Positions 29,050 through 38,451 of a DNA stretch of 64,000 bases are shown piece by piece. The DNA is from Microbacterium terregens (GTDB lineage: Bacteria > Pseudomonadota > Alphaproteobacteria > Sphingomonadales > Sphingomonadaceae). The position numbers and the translations under genes were made by a program. The notes beneath the pieces are model-generated. The model was not told the DNA's origin and ran no database searches. It saw nothing but the letters and a program-made list of their open reading frames with translations. Position 1 is the first letter of the stretch. Every line of letters begins with the position of its first letter. The stretch covers positions 62,001 through 126,000 of the forward strand of contig NZ_BSEX01000003.1 of NCBI RefSeq assembly GCF_027922045.1, written 5' to 3'.

Positions 29050-29517
29050 TCACTCCCCGGCCAGCCGGGACAGCGCCTCCCCAGAAACCCGATAGATGCG
29101 CCACGGCATCGGCTCGGCGCCCAAGCTGCGGTAGAAGCCGGCGGCGGCGGCGTTGGTGTCGCTCACCGCCCATTCGACCCGCGTGCACCCGCGCGCGACG
29201 CCGACCGCCGCGACATGGGCGAGCAGCGCCCGCCCCGCGCCGGAGCCGCGCGCTTCGGGCGCGACGTACAGGTCCTCCAGGTACAGCCCGTTCCAGCCGC
29301 TCCAGGTCGAGTGCTTGTGAAAGAACAGCGCGGCGCCCACCGCCTGTCCGTCCTGCTCCGCGATCGCCGCTTCGACCCCGCGCTCCTCGAGCGCCCGGCC
29401 CAGCAGCGCCTCGGTCGCGACCAGCTTGTCCTCGGCGTCCTCGTGGCGCGCGAGATCGCGCACGAAGCCGAAGATCAGCCCCGCATCGTCGGGAGTGGCG
29501 GTTCGGATCGCGATCAT
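29050..29517 (-). CDS. GNAT-family N-acetyltransferase
   Basis: A 155-residue acetyltransferase. The acetyl-CoA loop is APEARGSGAGRALLAHVA, with preceding GLYLEDLYV and following NAAAAGFYRSLGAE, typical of the diamine/spermidine-acetyltransferase-like branch. Substrate unknown. The ATG at 29517 overlaps the stop of the EamA transporter gene (ATGA), so the two are coupled. Confidence 0.9.
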   Translation of the reverse strand: MIAIRTATPDDAGLIFGFVRDLARHEDAEDKLVATEALLGRALEERGVEAAIAEQDGQAVGAALFFHKHSTWSGWNGLYLEDLYVAPEARGSGAGRALLAHVAAVGVARGCTRVEWAVSDTNAAAAGFYRSLGAEPMPWRIYRVSGEALSRLAGE

Positions 29518-30410
29518 GCGCCTGCCTCGCTCTGGGAAACCGGGGCGGCGCCGCGCACCGCCACCAGGCAGCCGCCGACGATCAGCAACGCACCCGCGAC
29601 CGTGAACGGCGACACCCGCTCGTCGAACACGAGGTAGCCGAGCAGCGCCGCCCAGACAAAGGCGGTGTATTCGACCGGTGCCAGCACCTGCGCCTCCGCC
29701 CGGCCATAGGACCAGGCGAGCAGCAGCGCGGAGATCGACCCCAGGATCGCCGATCCGACGATCGGCACCAGCTGGTCGCTCGCCGGCCAGGTCGCCAGCC
29801 ACGGTGCTCCCAGCGCCAGCAGCACGCCGATCACCAGGCTGGTGAACAGCGTCACCTCCAGCGGATCGGCGAGCTGTGCCTGCTGCCGCAGCAGGATCAG
29901 GCTATAGGCGTAGAGGACGGAGGCGAGCACGATCGCGAGCGCACCCAGCACCACATCGGCCGAGGCCCCCGCCTGCGCCTGCCCCAGCGGGATCACCAGC
30001 ACGCCCACGGCCGCCACCACCGATCCCAGGATCGCCGCGCGCCGGATCCGCTCGCCCAGCAGCGCCGCCGCCAGGAACAGCGCGATCAGCGGCGACAGGA
30101 AGGTGAGCGCCACCCCCTGCGCCATCGGCACCCGCACCAGCCCCCAGAAGAACAGCAGCACCGACAGCCCCGCCGCCAACCCGCGCACGACATGCAGCCT
30201 GAGCGCCTTGCGCGCCGGCCAGCGCTGTCGGCGCGCCAGGAACACCGTGCCGGTCAGCAGCACCCCCGCGACCGATCGCCACAGGACGGCGCTGTACGCA
30301 CCGCTCGCGATGCTCAGCCCCTTCATCAGGGCATCCATGCACGAATAGATGGCGATGCCCGCCGATGCCGCCGCAAAGGCGACGGCGGGCGGGGTGTTGG
30401 TCCGGGTCAT
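29514..30410 (-). CDS. EamA-family (DMT superfamily) transporter
   Basis: A 298-residue inner-membrane protein with ten hydrophobic helices arranged as two EamA repeats (first near residues 10-135, second near 150-285). SCMDALMKGL and YGRAEAQVLAPVEYTAFVWA are typical. Members export or import metabolites, amino acids or drugs; the solute is unknown. The start at 30410 (MTRTNTPPAV) excludes an arginine-rich extension that overlaps ispG in another frame. Confidence 0.87.
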   Translation of the reverse strand: MTRTNTPPAVAFAAASAGIAIYSCMDALMKGLSIASGAYSAVLWRSVAGVLLTGTVFLARRQRWPARKALRLHVVRGLAAGLSVLLFFWGLVRVPMAQGVALTFLSPLIALFLAAALLGERIRRAAILGSVVAAVGVLVIPLGQAQAGASADVVLGALAIVLASVLYAYSLILLRQQAQLADPLEVTLFTSLVIGVLLALGAPWLATWPASDQLVPIVGSAILGSISALLLAWSYGRAEAQVLAPVEYTAFVWAALLGYLVFDERVSPFTVAGALLIVGGCLVAVRGAAPVSQSEAGA

Positions 30411-30456
30411 GGCCGCGTCGATGCGGGGAAACGCCCGCCGCGTCCAGCCCGCGCGC

Positions 30457-31581
30457 CTACTCCGCCGCCTGCTCCAGCGCCGCGGCCCGCGCCTCGATCT
30501 CGGCGGCCTTGGCCTCCACCAGCCGGACGATGTGGTCGACCATGTCGGCATCCTCGACATGATGGTCGGTGACGCCCGACAGATAGACCATGTGGCGGCC
30601 GTTGCCGCCGCCGGTGATGCCGATGTCGGTCTCGCGCGCCTCGCCCGGACCGTTGACCACGCAGCCGAGCACCGACAGCGACATCGGCGTGCGGATGTGC
30701 TGCAGCCGCTCCTCCAGCTTCTGCACGGTGCGGATCACGTCGAAGCCCTGGCGCGCGCACGACGGGCACGACACGACGCGCACGCCGCGGTTGCGGATGC
30801 CCAGCGCCTTCAGGATCTCGAACCCGACGCGCACCTCCTCCTCGGGCTCGGCCGACAGCGACACGCGGATGGTGTCGCCGATGCCGAACCACAGCAGCGA
30901 TCCGATGCCGATCGACGACTTGACCGTGCCGCCGATCAGCCCGCCCGCCTCGGTGATCCCCAGGTGCAGCGGGCAGTCGGTCGCCTCCGCCAGCCCCTGA
31001 TAGGCCGCGACCGCCAGGAACACGTCCGACGCCTTCACCGCGACCTTGTATTCGTGGAAGTCGTGGTCCTGAAGCAGCTTGATATGGTCGAGCGCGCTTT
31101 CCACCAGCGCTTCGGGACAAGGCTCGCCGTATTTCTCCAGCAGGTCCTTCTCCAGGCTGCCGGCGTTGACGCCGATGCGGATCGCGCAGCCGTTGGCCTT
31201 GGCCGCGCGCACCACTTCCGCCACGCGCTCGGACGAGCCGATGTTGCCCGGGTTGATGCGCAGGCACGCCGCACCCGCGTCGGCCGCTTCCAGCGCGCGC
31301 TTGTAGTGGAAATGGATGTCCGCGACGATCGGCACCCGCGAGGCGCGCACGATCTGCTTGAGCGCCGCCGTCGATTCCACGTCCGGGCAGGACACGCGGA
31401 TGATGTCGACGCCCGCTTCCTCGCAGCGGCGGATCTGGTCCACGGTCGCGCGCACGTCCGGCGTCGGCGTGTTGGTCATCGTCTGCACCGTCACCGGGGC
31501 ATCGCCGCCGACGGGCACGTTGCCGACCATGATCTGGCGGCTCGGACGGCGGACGATATCGCGCCAGGGGCGGACGGACAT
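30457..31581 (-). CDS. ispG: 4-hydroxy-3-methylbut-2-en-1-yl diphosphate synthase
   Basis: A 374-residue IspG/GcpE enzyme of the MEP isoprenoid pathway. Motifs: [22 protein letters not shown], and the 4Fe-4S ligands in [11 protein letters not shown] and [12 protein letters not shown] near the C-terminus. It reduces methylerythritol cyclodiphosphate to HMBPP. The ATG at 31581 ([16 protein letters not shown]) fits the family N-terminus; in-frame starts upstream give unlikely extensions. The EamA and GNAT genes follow on the same strand. Confidence 0.96.
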   Translation of the reverse strand: MSVRPWRDIVRRPSRQIMVGNVPVGGDAPVTVQTMTNTPTPDVRATVDQIRRCEEAGVDIIRVSCPDVESTAALKQIVRASRVPIVADIHFHYKRALEAADAGAACLRINPGNIGSSERVAEVVRAAKANGCAIRIGVNAGSLEKDLLEKYGEPCPEALVESALDHIKLLQDHDFHEYKVAVKASDVFLAVAAYQGLAEATDCPLHLGITEAGGLIGGTVKSSIGIGSLLWFGIGDTIRVSLSAEPEEEVRVGFEILKALGIRNRGVRVVSCPSCARQGFDVIRTVQKLEERLQHIRTPMSLSVLGCVVNGPGEARETDIGITGGGNGRHMVYLSGVTDHHVEDADMVDHIVRLVEAKAAEIEARAAALEQAAE

Positions 31582-31714
31582 GGGGATGTTCTCGCAGAGG
31601 CTGTCGGGGCTCCGCCCCATATAGACGCGCAGTGTGGCAGGCGGAAGGCGCGCCGGACGCGGTGGCATGGACCGCCCCTTCTGCTACACCGCGCGCTCCT
31701 TCTGGAGCCGCACG

Positions 31715-32698
31715 ATGCGCCTAGCCCTGTTGATCGGAGCCCTGTTGATGTCCTCTCCCGCCGCCGCCGAGCAGAAGCCCACCTGGACGCTGGTGATCCA
31801 CGGCGGCGCCGGCGTGATCGAGCGCGCCCGCATGACGCCGGAGCGCGAGGCCGCGGCCCGCGCCGGCCTCGATGCCGCGCTCGCCGCCGGCGAAGCGGTG
31901 CTCGCCAAGGGCGGCAGCGCGGTCGATGCGGTGGAAGCGGCGATCCACGTGCTGGAGGACGATCCCAGCTTCAACGCCGGCCGCGGCGCCGTCTTCACCT
32001 ATGAAGGCACCAACGAGCTCGACGCCGCGATCATGGACGGCTCGACCCGTGCCGCCGGCGCCGTCGCGGGCGTGACGCGCACCCGCCACCCGGTCAGCCT
32101 CGCCCGCGCGGTCATGGACAAGAGCCCGCACGTCCTCCTCGCCGGCAAGGGCGCCGACATCTTCTCGACCGAGCAGGGCCTCGAACAGGTCGATCCCAGC
32201 TGGTTCGCGACCGACGAGCGCCGCCGCCAGCTGGATGAACTGAAGGCCAAGAAGCTCGGCTGGTTCGACGTGGACATGAAGTACGGCACCGTCGGCGCCG
32301 TCGCGCGCGACCAGGCCGGCCATGTCGCCGCCGCCACCTCGACGGGCGGCGTCACCGGCAAGCGCTGGGGCCGCGTCGGCGATTCGCCGCTGATCGGTGC
32401 CGGCACCTATGCCGACGACCGCGCCTGCGCCGTCTCCGCCACCGGTGCCGGCGAGTTCTTCATCCGCGAGGGCGTCGCGCACGAGATCTGCGCGCGCATC
32501 CGCTTCAAGTGCGAAAGCCTGCAAGCCGCCGCCGACACGGTGATGGCGGAAACGCTGGCGCTGGGCGGCACCGGCGGCGTCATCGTCACCGGCCCGAATG
32601 GCGAGGCGACGTGGAGCTTCAACACGCCCGGCATGTACCGCGGCAAGGTCACGTCCGGCACGAAGCGCCTGGTCGCGATCTACGGCGACGAGGGCTGA
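31715..32698 (+). CDS. iaaA: Exported isoaspartyl peptidase / L-asparaginase
   Basis: A 327-residue Ntn-hydrolase precursor. A signal peptide (MRLALLIGALLMSSPAAA) precedes the enzyme. HGGAG near 28, AGRGAVFTYEGTNELDA, and the autocleavage site KYGTVGAVA with nucleophile Thr192 identify the plant-type asparaginase family, which cleaves itself into two subunits and hydrolyses isoaspartyl dipeptides. The signal peptide points to a periplasmic enzyme, whereas the E. coli protein is cytoplasmic. GGAG lies 8 bases before the ATG. Confidence 0.92.
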   Translation: MRLALLIGALLMSSPAAAEQKPTWTLVIHGGAGVIERARMTPEREAAARAGLDAALAAGEAVLAKGGSAVDAVEAAIHVLEDDPSFNAGRGAVFTYEGTNELDAAIMDGSTRAAGAVAGVTRTRHPVSLARAVMDKSPHVLLAGKGADIFSTEQGLEQVDPSWFATDERRRQLDELKAKKLGWFDVDMKYGTVGAVARDQAGHVAAATSTGGVTGKRWGRVGDSPLIGAGTYADDRACAVSATGAGEFFIREGVAHEICARIRFKCESLQAAADTVMAETLALGGTGGVIVTGPNGEATWSFNTPGMYRGKVTSGTKRLVAIYGDEG

Positions 32699-32752
32699 TC
32701 GCCCGCCCCGGCCGCCCTTGCCGCGGCGGCCGGGACGCCCACATGAAGCGGC

Positions 32753-33544
32753 ATGGAAGCGTTCCGCAGCACCCCGGCTGAGCGCGCCCGCGGCGCCGTC
32801 GCGGCCGTGGCCGTGTCGCTGGGCCTCGGCGCCGCCCTGGTCGCGGGGCTTTCCGTCGACGTGCGCCAGCTTGCCGAGCGCGCCCCCAGCGTCTTCGGCA
32901 TCCTCCCCGCCCCCGAACCCGAGCCGACCCCGCCCGTCCGCTCCCGGCCCAAGCGTGAGGTCCACAAGGCGCCCAAGCGCGCCACCGCGCCCCGGCCGGA
33001 GGGTGCCGCCTCCCCCGCCAACCTGCGCGGCAAGGCGACCGAGATCGTCGCCCCGCCGGTGCCGATCGTCCTCCAGCCGCCGCCGCTGGTCACCACTGAG
33101 ATCGCCGGCACCGGCAGCCAGGCGAACACCGGCGCCGCCCCGATCAGGGGCCCCGGCACCGGCAGCGGCGGCGTGGGGAACGGCACCGGCAGCGGCGCGG
33201 GCGGGGATGGCGACGGCGGCGGCGGTGGTGGCGCAGGCGAGACCCCGCCCCGCTGGCGCCGCGGCCAGCTGCGCGATTCCGACTATCCCTCCGCCCTCAC
33301 CCAAGCCGGGATCGGCGGCACGGTGGGCGTCCGCTACGTGGTCGAGACCGACGGCCGCGTCGGCCGCTGCGACGTCACCGATTCCAGCGGCAGCGCCCAG
33401 CTCGACGCGCTCACCTGCCGCCTGATCCAGCAGCGCTTCCGCTTCGATCCCTCCCGCGATGCCGAGGGCCGGCCGGTTGCCTCGACCATCGTCGAGAACC
33501 ACGAATGGATCCCGGAGCCCGGCGAGGGATCGGACGAACGCTGA
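32753..33544 (+). CDS. TonB-like energy transducer
   Basis: A 263-residue protein with one N-terminal membrane helix (near 15-35), a Pro-rich periplasmic spacer (APEPEPTPPVRSRPKREV), a long Gly-rich linker near residues 122-163, and a C-terminal TonB domain (YPSALTQAGIGGTVGVRYVV, then CRLIQQRFRFDPSRD). TonB proteins carry proton-motive energy to outer-membrane receptors. No exbBD or receptor gene adjoins it. The Gly-rich linker is unusual in length. Confidence 0.85.
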   Translation: MEAFRSTPAERARGAVAAVAVSLGLGAALVAGLSVDVRQLAERAPSVFGILPAPEPEPTPPVRSRPKREVHKAPKRATAPRPEGAASPANLRGKATEIVAPPVPIVLQPPPLVTTEIAGTGSQANTGAAPIRGPGTGSGGVGNGTGSGAGGDGDGGGGGGAGETPPRWRRGQLRDSDYPSALTQAGIGGTVGVRYVVETDGRVGRCDVTDSSGSAQLDALTCRLIQQRFRFDPSRDAEGRPVASTIVENHEWIPEPGEGSDER

Positions 33545-33609
33545 CGGTTCGGCAAAACCGCCGAGTCCCACCCTCCCCCAGCCCTCGCGTTTCGCCTAAG
33601 GGACCGGCC

Positions 33610-34452
33610 ATGATTCGCCGCCTCCTCTTCGCGCTCGCCCTCGTCTTCGTCGCCTCGCCCGCCCAGGCCTATTGGGAATATGGGCATGAGAGCGTCGCCG
33701 CGATCGCCTATCGCAACGTCTCCCCCGCCACCCGCGCGAAGATCGACGCGCTGCTGCGCCAGCAGAAGCTGCTGGAGACGCCTACCTGCCCCGCCCGCAC
33801 CGTCGAGGAAGCGAGCGTCTGGGCCGATTGCGTGAAGCCGCTGGGCGAGCGGTTCAGCTACGCCTTTTCCTGGCACTATCAGAACGTCGACGTGTGCAAG
33901 CCGTTCGATCTCAAGTCGGCCTGCAAGGACGGCAATTGCGTCTCGGCACAGATCACCCGCGACATGAAGCTGCTCCAGGACCCCAAGGTCCCCGTCCGCG
34001 AGCGGGTGCAGGCGCTGGTGTTCCTGATCCACTTCGTCGGCGACCTGCACATGCCGCTTCATGCCGGCGACCGCGGCGACCTGGGCGGCAACCGCGTGAA
34101 GGCCCGCTACGGCATCTACGGGCCGGATCGCTTCAACCTCCACAGCGTCTGGGACGGCCCGCTCACCGAGCGCGCGGTCTCCACTCCGCCGTCGATCTTC
34201 CGCACCTACACCGCCCAGGAGCGCTCGATGCTCGCCGGCGGCAGCGTCGAGGACTGGAGCCGCCAGAGCTGGGAGATCAGCCGCGACTATGCCTATGCCA
34301 GCGCCTTCGGCGGCGACGCCTGCGGGCCGGTGCCGGAAGGCCGGGTGACGCTCGACCAGGCGACCATCGACCGGCTGCTGCCGGTCGCCAAGCTGCAGGT
34401 CGAGCGCGGCGGCCTGCGCCTCGCGCGGCTGCTGGACGAGGCGCTCGGCTGA
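33610..34452 (+). CDS. S1/P1-type zinc nuclease
   Basis: A 280-residue exported protein; signal peptide 1-18 ends at AQA, leaving Tyr-Trp at the mature N-terminus, where the family uses Trp1 as a zinc ligand. WEYGHESVA, HFVGDLHMPLHAGDRGDLGGN and NLHSVWDG supply the zinc-binding His and Asp residues. The family cleaves single-stranded DNA/RNA and removes 3'-phosphates; here likely periplasmic phosphate or nucleotide scavenging. Start at 33610 is set by the signal peptide. Confidence 0.88.
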   Translation: MIRRLLFALALVFVASPAQAYWEYGHESVAAIAYRNVSPATRAKIDALLRQQKLLETPTCPARTVEEASVWADCVKPLGERFSYAFSWHYQNVDVCKPFDLKSACKDGNCVSAQITRDMKLLQDPKVPVRERVQALVFLIHFVGDLHMPLHAGDRGDLGGNRVKARYGIYGPDRFNLHSVWDGPLTERAVSTPPSIFRTYTAQERSMLAGGSVEDWSRQSWEISRDYAYASAFGGDACGPVPEGRVTLDQATIDRLLPVAKLQVERGGLRLARLLDEALG

Positions 34453-34645
34453 ACCCCGCATCCGGATCCCGTTCCCCGAACGCGCGTTCTTCTCTCGATG
34501 GCGACTGCCGCACCGGCGGAACGGCTGGCCGCTGTGGACCTCGTCGGCTTCACCTTCCGTTCAGGCGGGGGGACGCCTTTGAAAGGCCCGTTTCACGGGG
34601 CTCTTCGGGCGGCGCAGGGAGCGCCGACCGGTCCTTAAAGGGAGG

Positions 34646-34903
34646 ATGAAGATGCGTATCCGTTCCATGATTCTCTTGGCCGCCGGCGCTGCGTCGCTCG
34701 CCGCCTGTTCCAAGGACCCGCCTGTCGCCACCACCCCGCCGCCGCCGCCGGGCGCGGTTTCGGGTAGCGTCGCTGCCGATCGCGACGGCGACGGCATCAT
34801 CGACGGCTATTACACCTCGGACGGCATCTATCACCCGCTCGCGCCGCCGGCGCCGCCGCCCCCGCCGCCGCCGCCGCCCACCCCGCGGGGAGAACGCGGC
34901 TGA
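34646..34903 (+). CDS. Small proline-rich lipoprotein with a calcium-loop motif
   Basis: An 85-residue lipoprotein with lipobox LAAC (Cys21). The mature part has Pro runs at both ends, and between them DRDGDGIIDGYY, which resembles the Asp-rich loops of dockerin/thrombospondin type-3 calcium-binding repeats. GGGAGG lies 8 bases before the ATG. The L,D-transpeptidase gene follows 17 bases later, so a cell-wall link is possible. No experimental family known to me. Confidence 0.7.
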   Translation: MKMRIRSMILLAAGAASLAACSKDPPVATTPPPPPGAVSGSVAADRDGDGIIDGYYTSDGIYHPLAPPAPPPPPPPPPTPRGERG

Positions 34904-34920
34904 TCCGTCTCGACCGGGGG

Positions 34921-36315
34921 ATGCGGCACTGCCGCATCCCCGCCCTTCTGCTTCTGATCGCCACCGCCGGGACCGGGCTCGCCCCGACCGGGGACGCGCG
35001 CGCCTATGCGCAGGCAAAGAAATCCGCGCCCGCCAGGAAATCTGCCGCAAGGAAGCCGGCACCCAAAAAGGCGACGGCAAAGCCCGCGTCCAGCGAGCCG
35101 GAGGCGACCCCCGCCACCCGCGCCGTCGCGGTGCAGATCCGCGAGCAGGCCGGCGGCAAGGTCAAGGGCTTCTACGCCGATCGCGGCTTCTGGCCGATCT
35201 GGGCGGCGAGCGGCCGGCTGGGCCCTGAGGCCGACGCCTTTGTCGACATGATCGAGACCGCCGACCTCGATGGGCTGCGCCCCAACAGCTACGGCCCGGA
35301 TGCGCTGCGCAAGGCCGTCGCTGCGGCGCGCAGCGGCGATCCCGTCGCCGTCGCCCAGGCCGAACTCGCGCTCTCGCGTGCGCTTGCCGACTATGTGGCG
35401 GACGTCCGCCGCCCGCGCGACACGGGCATGACCTACCTCGACGACGAGGTGAAGCCGCGCAAGCTCAAGGCCGAGAATGTGCTGCGCGCCGCCGTGCTCA
35501 CCAAGTCGTTCGCAAGCTACATCCGCGACATGGGCTGGATGAGCCCGCACTACCTGCGCCTGCGCACGCTGCTGGCGACCCCGGGCCTGGCCCCGGACGA
35601 CCGCGCGCGCCTGCGCATCAACCTCGATCGCGCGCGCCTGCTGCCCGGCGCCTGGACGCGCCACATCGTCGTCGATGCCGCCTCGGCACGCCTCTATTTC
35701 TATCAGGGCGGCAAGCAGGTCGGCACCATGCGCGTCGTCGTCGGCACGCCGCAGACTCAGACGCCGATGCTCGCCGGCATGGTCCGCTACGCGATCCTCA
35801 ACCCCTATTGGAACGTGCCGACCGACCTCGTCCAAAAGAAGATCGCACCCAAGGTGCTCGCCGGCCAATCGCTCACCGCCATGCGCTTCGAGGCGCTGTC
35901 CGACTGGAGCGAGAACGCGACCAAGCTCGATCCCAAGGCGATCGACTGGCACGCCGTTGCCGCCGGCCAGCAGGAAGTGCGCGTGCGCCAGCTGCCCGGC
36001 CCGGCCAACTCGATGGGCCGCGTCAAGTTCATGTTCCCGAACGACCTCGGCATCTACCTGCACGACACCAACGAAAAGGCGCTGATGAAGAAGCCCGCCC
36101 GGCACTTCAGCAACGGCTGCGTGCGGCTGGAGGATGCGCCGACACTGGGGAAGTGGCTGCTCGGCAAGCCGATCACCACCGTCGCGAAGAAGCCGGAACA
36201 GGCCGCCCCCCTGCCCCAGGCGGTGCCCGTCTACCTCACCTATTTCACCGCCACCGCCGCCCCCAAGGGCGTCGCCTTCCTCCCCGACGTCTACGGCCGC
36301 GACACCCGCAGCTGA
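34921..36315 (+). CDS. L,D-transpeptidase (YkuD domain)
   Basis: A 464-residue exported protein: signal peptide (about 1-30), a Lys/Ala/Pro-rich linker (KKSAPARKSAARKPAPKKA), a putative peptidoglycan-binding region, and a YkuD catalytic domain (about 245-420). The active site is IYLHDTNEKAL then HFSNGCVRLED with nucleophile Cys400 in SNGC. The family makes 3-3 crosslinks in peptidoglycan or attaches lipoproteins; the YcbB-like layout suggests crosslinking. Cotranscribed with the small lipoprotein before it. Confidence 0.92.
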   Translation: MRHCRIPALLLLIATAGTGLAPTGDARAYAQAKKSAPARKSAARKPAPKKATAKPASSEPEATPATRAVAVQIREQAGGKVKGFYADRGFWPIWAASGRLGPEADAFVDMIETADLDGLRPNSYGPDALRKAVAAARSGDPVAVAQAELALSRALADYVADVRRPRDTGMTYLDDEVKPRKLKAENVLRAAVLTKSFASYIRDMGWMSPHYLRLRTLLATPGLAPDDRARLRINLDRARLLPGAWTRHIVVDAASARLYFYQGGKQVGTMRVVVGTPQTQTPMLAGMVRYAILNPYWNVPTDLVQKKIAPKVLAGQSLTAMRFEALSDWSENATKLDPKAIDWHAVAAGQQEVRVRQLPGPANSMGRVKFMFPNDLGIYLHDTNEKALMKKPARHFSNGCVRLEDAPTLGKWLLGKPITTVAKKPEQAAPLPQAVPVYLTYFTATAAPKGVAFLPDVYGRDTRS

Positions 36316-36387
36316 CGATTAGGGGGACGGGCACGTCCGGCGCCGTCCGTTAGGACCGTGGCAACTTCCGCCTGCCACCCTCCCACC

Positions 36388-36807
36388 ATGAGCAATCGCT
36401 TCCCGCATCTGCGGCAGGGGCAGGCCGCCCCGAGCTCGTTCGGCTCGCGCCGCGCCTCGACCCGTCGCCTGGGCTATCCGGCGATCGTCGCCGGCGGCTG
36501 CGCGCTGGTATTCGCCGCGACCTGGATCGCGACCCCGAACGTCCAGCAATGGTGGGCGGAGACCTCCCGATCCGAACCGTCCGCAGCGGTGGAGGCAGTG
36601 CAGGACCCTGCAGCGGCCGAGCGCTCCGTCTACTTCAGCGGCTGCAGCGAAGCGCGCGCCGCAGGCGCCGCGCCCATGCACCGCGGCTCCCCCGGCTATC
36701 GCCCGGAGATGGACGGGGACGGAGACGGGGTCGCCTGTGAAAACTACAGCGGATTCCGCCGCAGCGGAGGCGGCTACAGGCTCCCCCGCCTTCGCCGCCG
36801 CCACTGA
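36388..36807 (+). CDS. Excalibur calcium-binding-domain protein
   Basis: A 139-residue protein with one N-terminal membrane helix (near residues 30-48) and a C-terminal excalibur motif: YFSGCSEARAAGAAPMHRG, then DGDGDGVACE, with the two Cys and Asp-rich calcium loop typical of the family. Likely anchored with the domain outside the cytoplasm. It lies 72 bases after the L,D-transpeptidase gene, which fits a cell-envelope role. Function of the domain is not well established. Confidence 0.82.
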   Translation: MSNRFPHLRQGQAAPSSFGSRRASTRRLGYPAIVAGGCALVFAATWIATPNVQQWWAETSRSEPSAAVEAVQDPAAAERSVYFSGCSEARAAGAAPMHRGSPGYRPEMDGDGDGVACENYSGFRRSGGGYRLPRLRRRH

Positions 36808-36927
36808 TCCGCAAGCCCCGCTTTCAGAAACGGAACGCCGCCCCACAGCCCCGCAAGTCTTCGTTGACGCTTTCTCCGTACAGCACGTCCGCTCTTGAAG
36901 GCGCGATGGGCAGAACGGGAGCGCGGC

Positions 36928-38424
36928 TTGCGGCGCAGCGGCGATATCGGACGAGTTCGGGAAACAAGGGGTGCGTGCGCTCGCGCACTCGGCTCCAGGC
37001 CAACGCTCCTGCTGCTCGCGATCCTTGCGGCCGCGGCGTTGCTGCGCCTCGGCACGGCCGATCATTCCCTGTGGTATGACGAGCTCGCCTCTATCGCGTT
37101 CGCCCGCCAACCCGTCCATCGCCTGTGGAGCGCGTGGATGGTGCGGGAAACCAATCCACCGTTGTTCTACTCGCTTCTGGCGGGAAGCATGGCCCTGTTC
37201 GGGGACAGCGACATTGCGCTCCGGCTGCTGCCGATCGCCATCGGCCTCGCCGGGATCTGGGCGGCGTTTCTGCTCGGCCGCACCCTGGGTGGCCCACGCG
37301 CGGCGCTGCTGGCCGCGATGCTGCTCGCGCTCTCGGCCCAGCATGTCGATTTCAGCCAGCAGGTCCGGGCCTATGGCCTGGCGCACACGGCAGTGCTCTT
37401 CGCGTGCCTCGGCATGGTGCTCTACCTTCGGCGCCGCTCCACCGCGGGGCTGGTCCTCTACGCGGCAGCTACGCTGACGGCCCTGTACGCGCATACCACG
37501 CTCGCGCTCTTCGCCGCGCTTGCGGCCGTCACGATGCTCTGGCTGCTCCGGGGCGACCGTCGCGCGCATCTGCGCTGGCTCGTGGCGAACGGCGGCGTGC
37601 TCGCGCTGTGGAGCTGGTGGGCGGCGATCACGCTTCGCCAGCTCGCCATGCCGGTCACCAACATCGCCTGGATCGCGGCCCCCTCCTTCCGCGAAGCAAT
37701 CGACATGACGGCAGTCGCGTATCTGCCGATGTACCTGCGCGCAGCGGGTCCGGTCGGCACCGCACTGCTCGTCGGGCTCTTCGCAGGGCTGGGCGCCTGG
37801 GTCGTGCGGGCACGCCGGCCCGACCTCACGCTCCTCGCGGTGCTGGTCGCCGGAGCACCGCTGCTGCTGTTCGCCATCAGCCAGCGCGTGCCGATCTTCC
37901 TGCCGCGCACCTTGAGCTGGGCAAGCGGCCCGGCGCTGGTCCTGCTCGCGGTCGCGGTCGTCCAGATCCGGTCGCGCCTGGTCGCCGCAGCGACCGTGGC
38001 GGCATTGCTCGCCTCCAGCGCGATCGGGCTCGCGGCTTGGCTGCCGGACCGGGAGCGCGATCAATGGCGCCAGACGGCTGCCGCAGTCGAGCGCCTGCAT
38101 CCCCTGCCGGTGTTCGCAGGCGACGATGCCGTGGCGCTGGCGATGCTGAAATACCGCGCCTCGCCGGCTTCGGGCTTCACCCCCATCGTGGTCCAGGCAC
38201 CGTGGCAGGAGCGCTGGGCGGCTGGCCTCTACTCCGGCCCGCATCTCGCACCGGCGGCAGCACGGCGGCTGATCCGGATGCGCGGCTGTGCGGTCGCGAT
38301 CGGCTGGGGGCCGATGTATCCGCCGATCCCGGAGGGCGCCGCCACGCGACGCATCGGCCCGCGCGATCGCCAGCCGGAGGTGCTGCTCGTGGAGTTCCCC
38401 GGCAGCCGTGGATGTTCCCGCTGA
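36928..38424 (+). CDS. GT-C-fold membrane glycosyltransferase (GT39/ArnT-like)
   Basis: About 498 residues with eleven or more membrane helices. The first loop has WYDELASIAFA, whose Asp-Glu pair is the catalytic and metal-binding motif of PMT/ArnT-like transferases that use polyprenyl-phosphate sugars. NPPLFYSLLAG and SQQVRAYGL are further family blocks. No ATG starts this frame before the first helix. TTG at 36928 with GGGAG six bases before it is chosen; TTG at 36895 is an alternative. Acceptor (protein, lipid or polysaccharide) unknown. Confidence 0.8.
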   Translation: MRRSGDIGRVRETRGACARALGSRPTLLLLAILAAAALLRLGTADHSLWYDELASIAFARQPVHRLWSAWMVRETNPPLFYSLLAGSMALFGDSDIALRLLPIAIGLAGIWAAFLLGRTLGGPRAALLAAMLLALSAQHVDFSQQVRAYGLAHTAVLFACLGMVLYLRRRSTAGLVLYAAATLTALYAHTTLALFAALAAVTMLWLLRGDRRAHLRWLVANGGVLALWSWWAAITLRQLAMPVTNIAWIAAPSFREAIDMTAVAYLPMYLRAAGPVGTALLVGLFAGLGAWVVRARRPDLTLLAVLVAGAPLLLFAISQRVPIFLPRTLSWASGPALVLLAVAVVQIRSRLVAAATVAALLASSAIGLAAWLPDRERDQWRQTAAAVERLHPLPVFAGDDAVALAMLKYRASPASGFTPIVVQAPWQERWAAGLYSGPHLAPAAARRLIRMRGCAVAIGWGPMYPPIPEGAATRRIGPRDRQPEVLLVEFPGSRGCSR

Positions 38425-38451
38425 CCCCCTGGGGGCGGTGCAGCGCCGGGC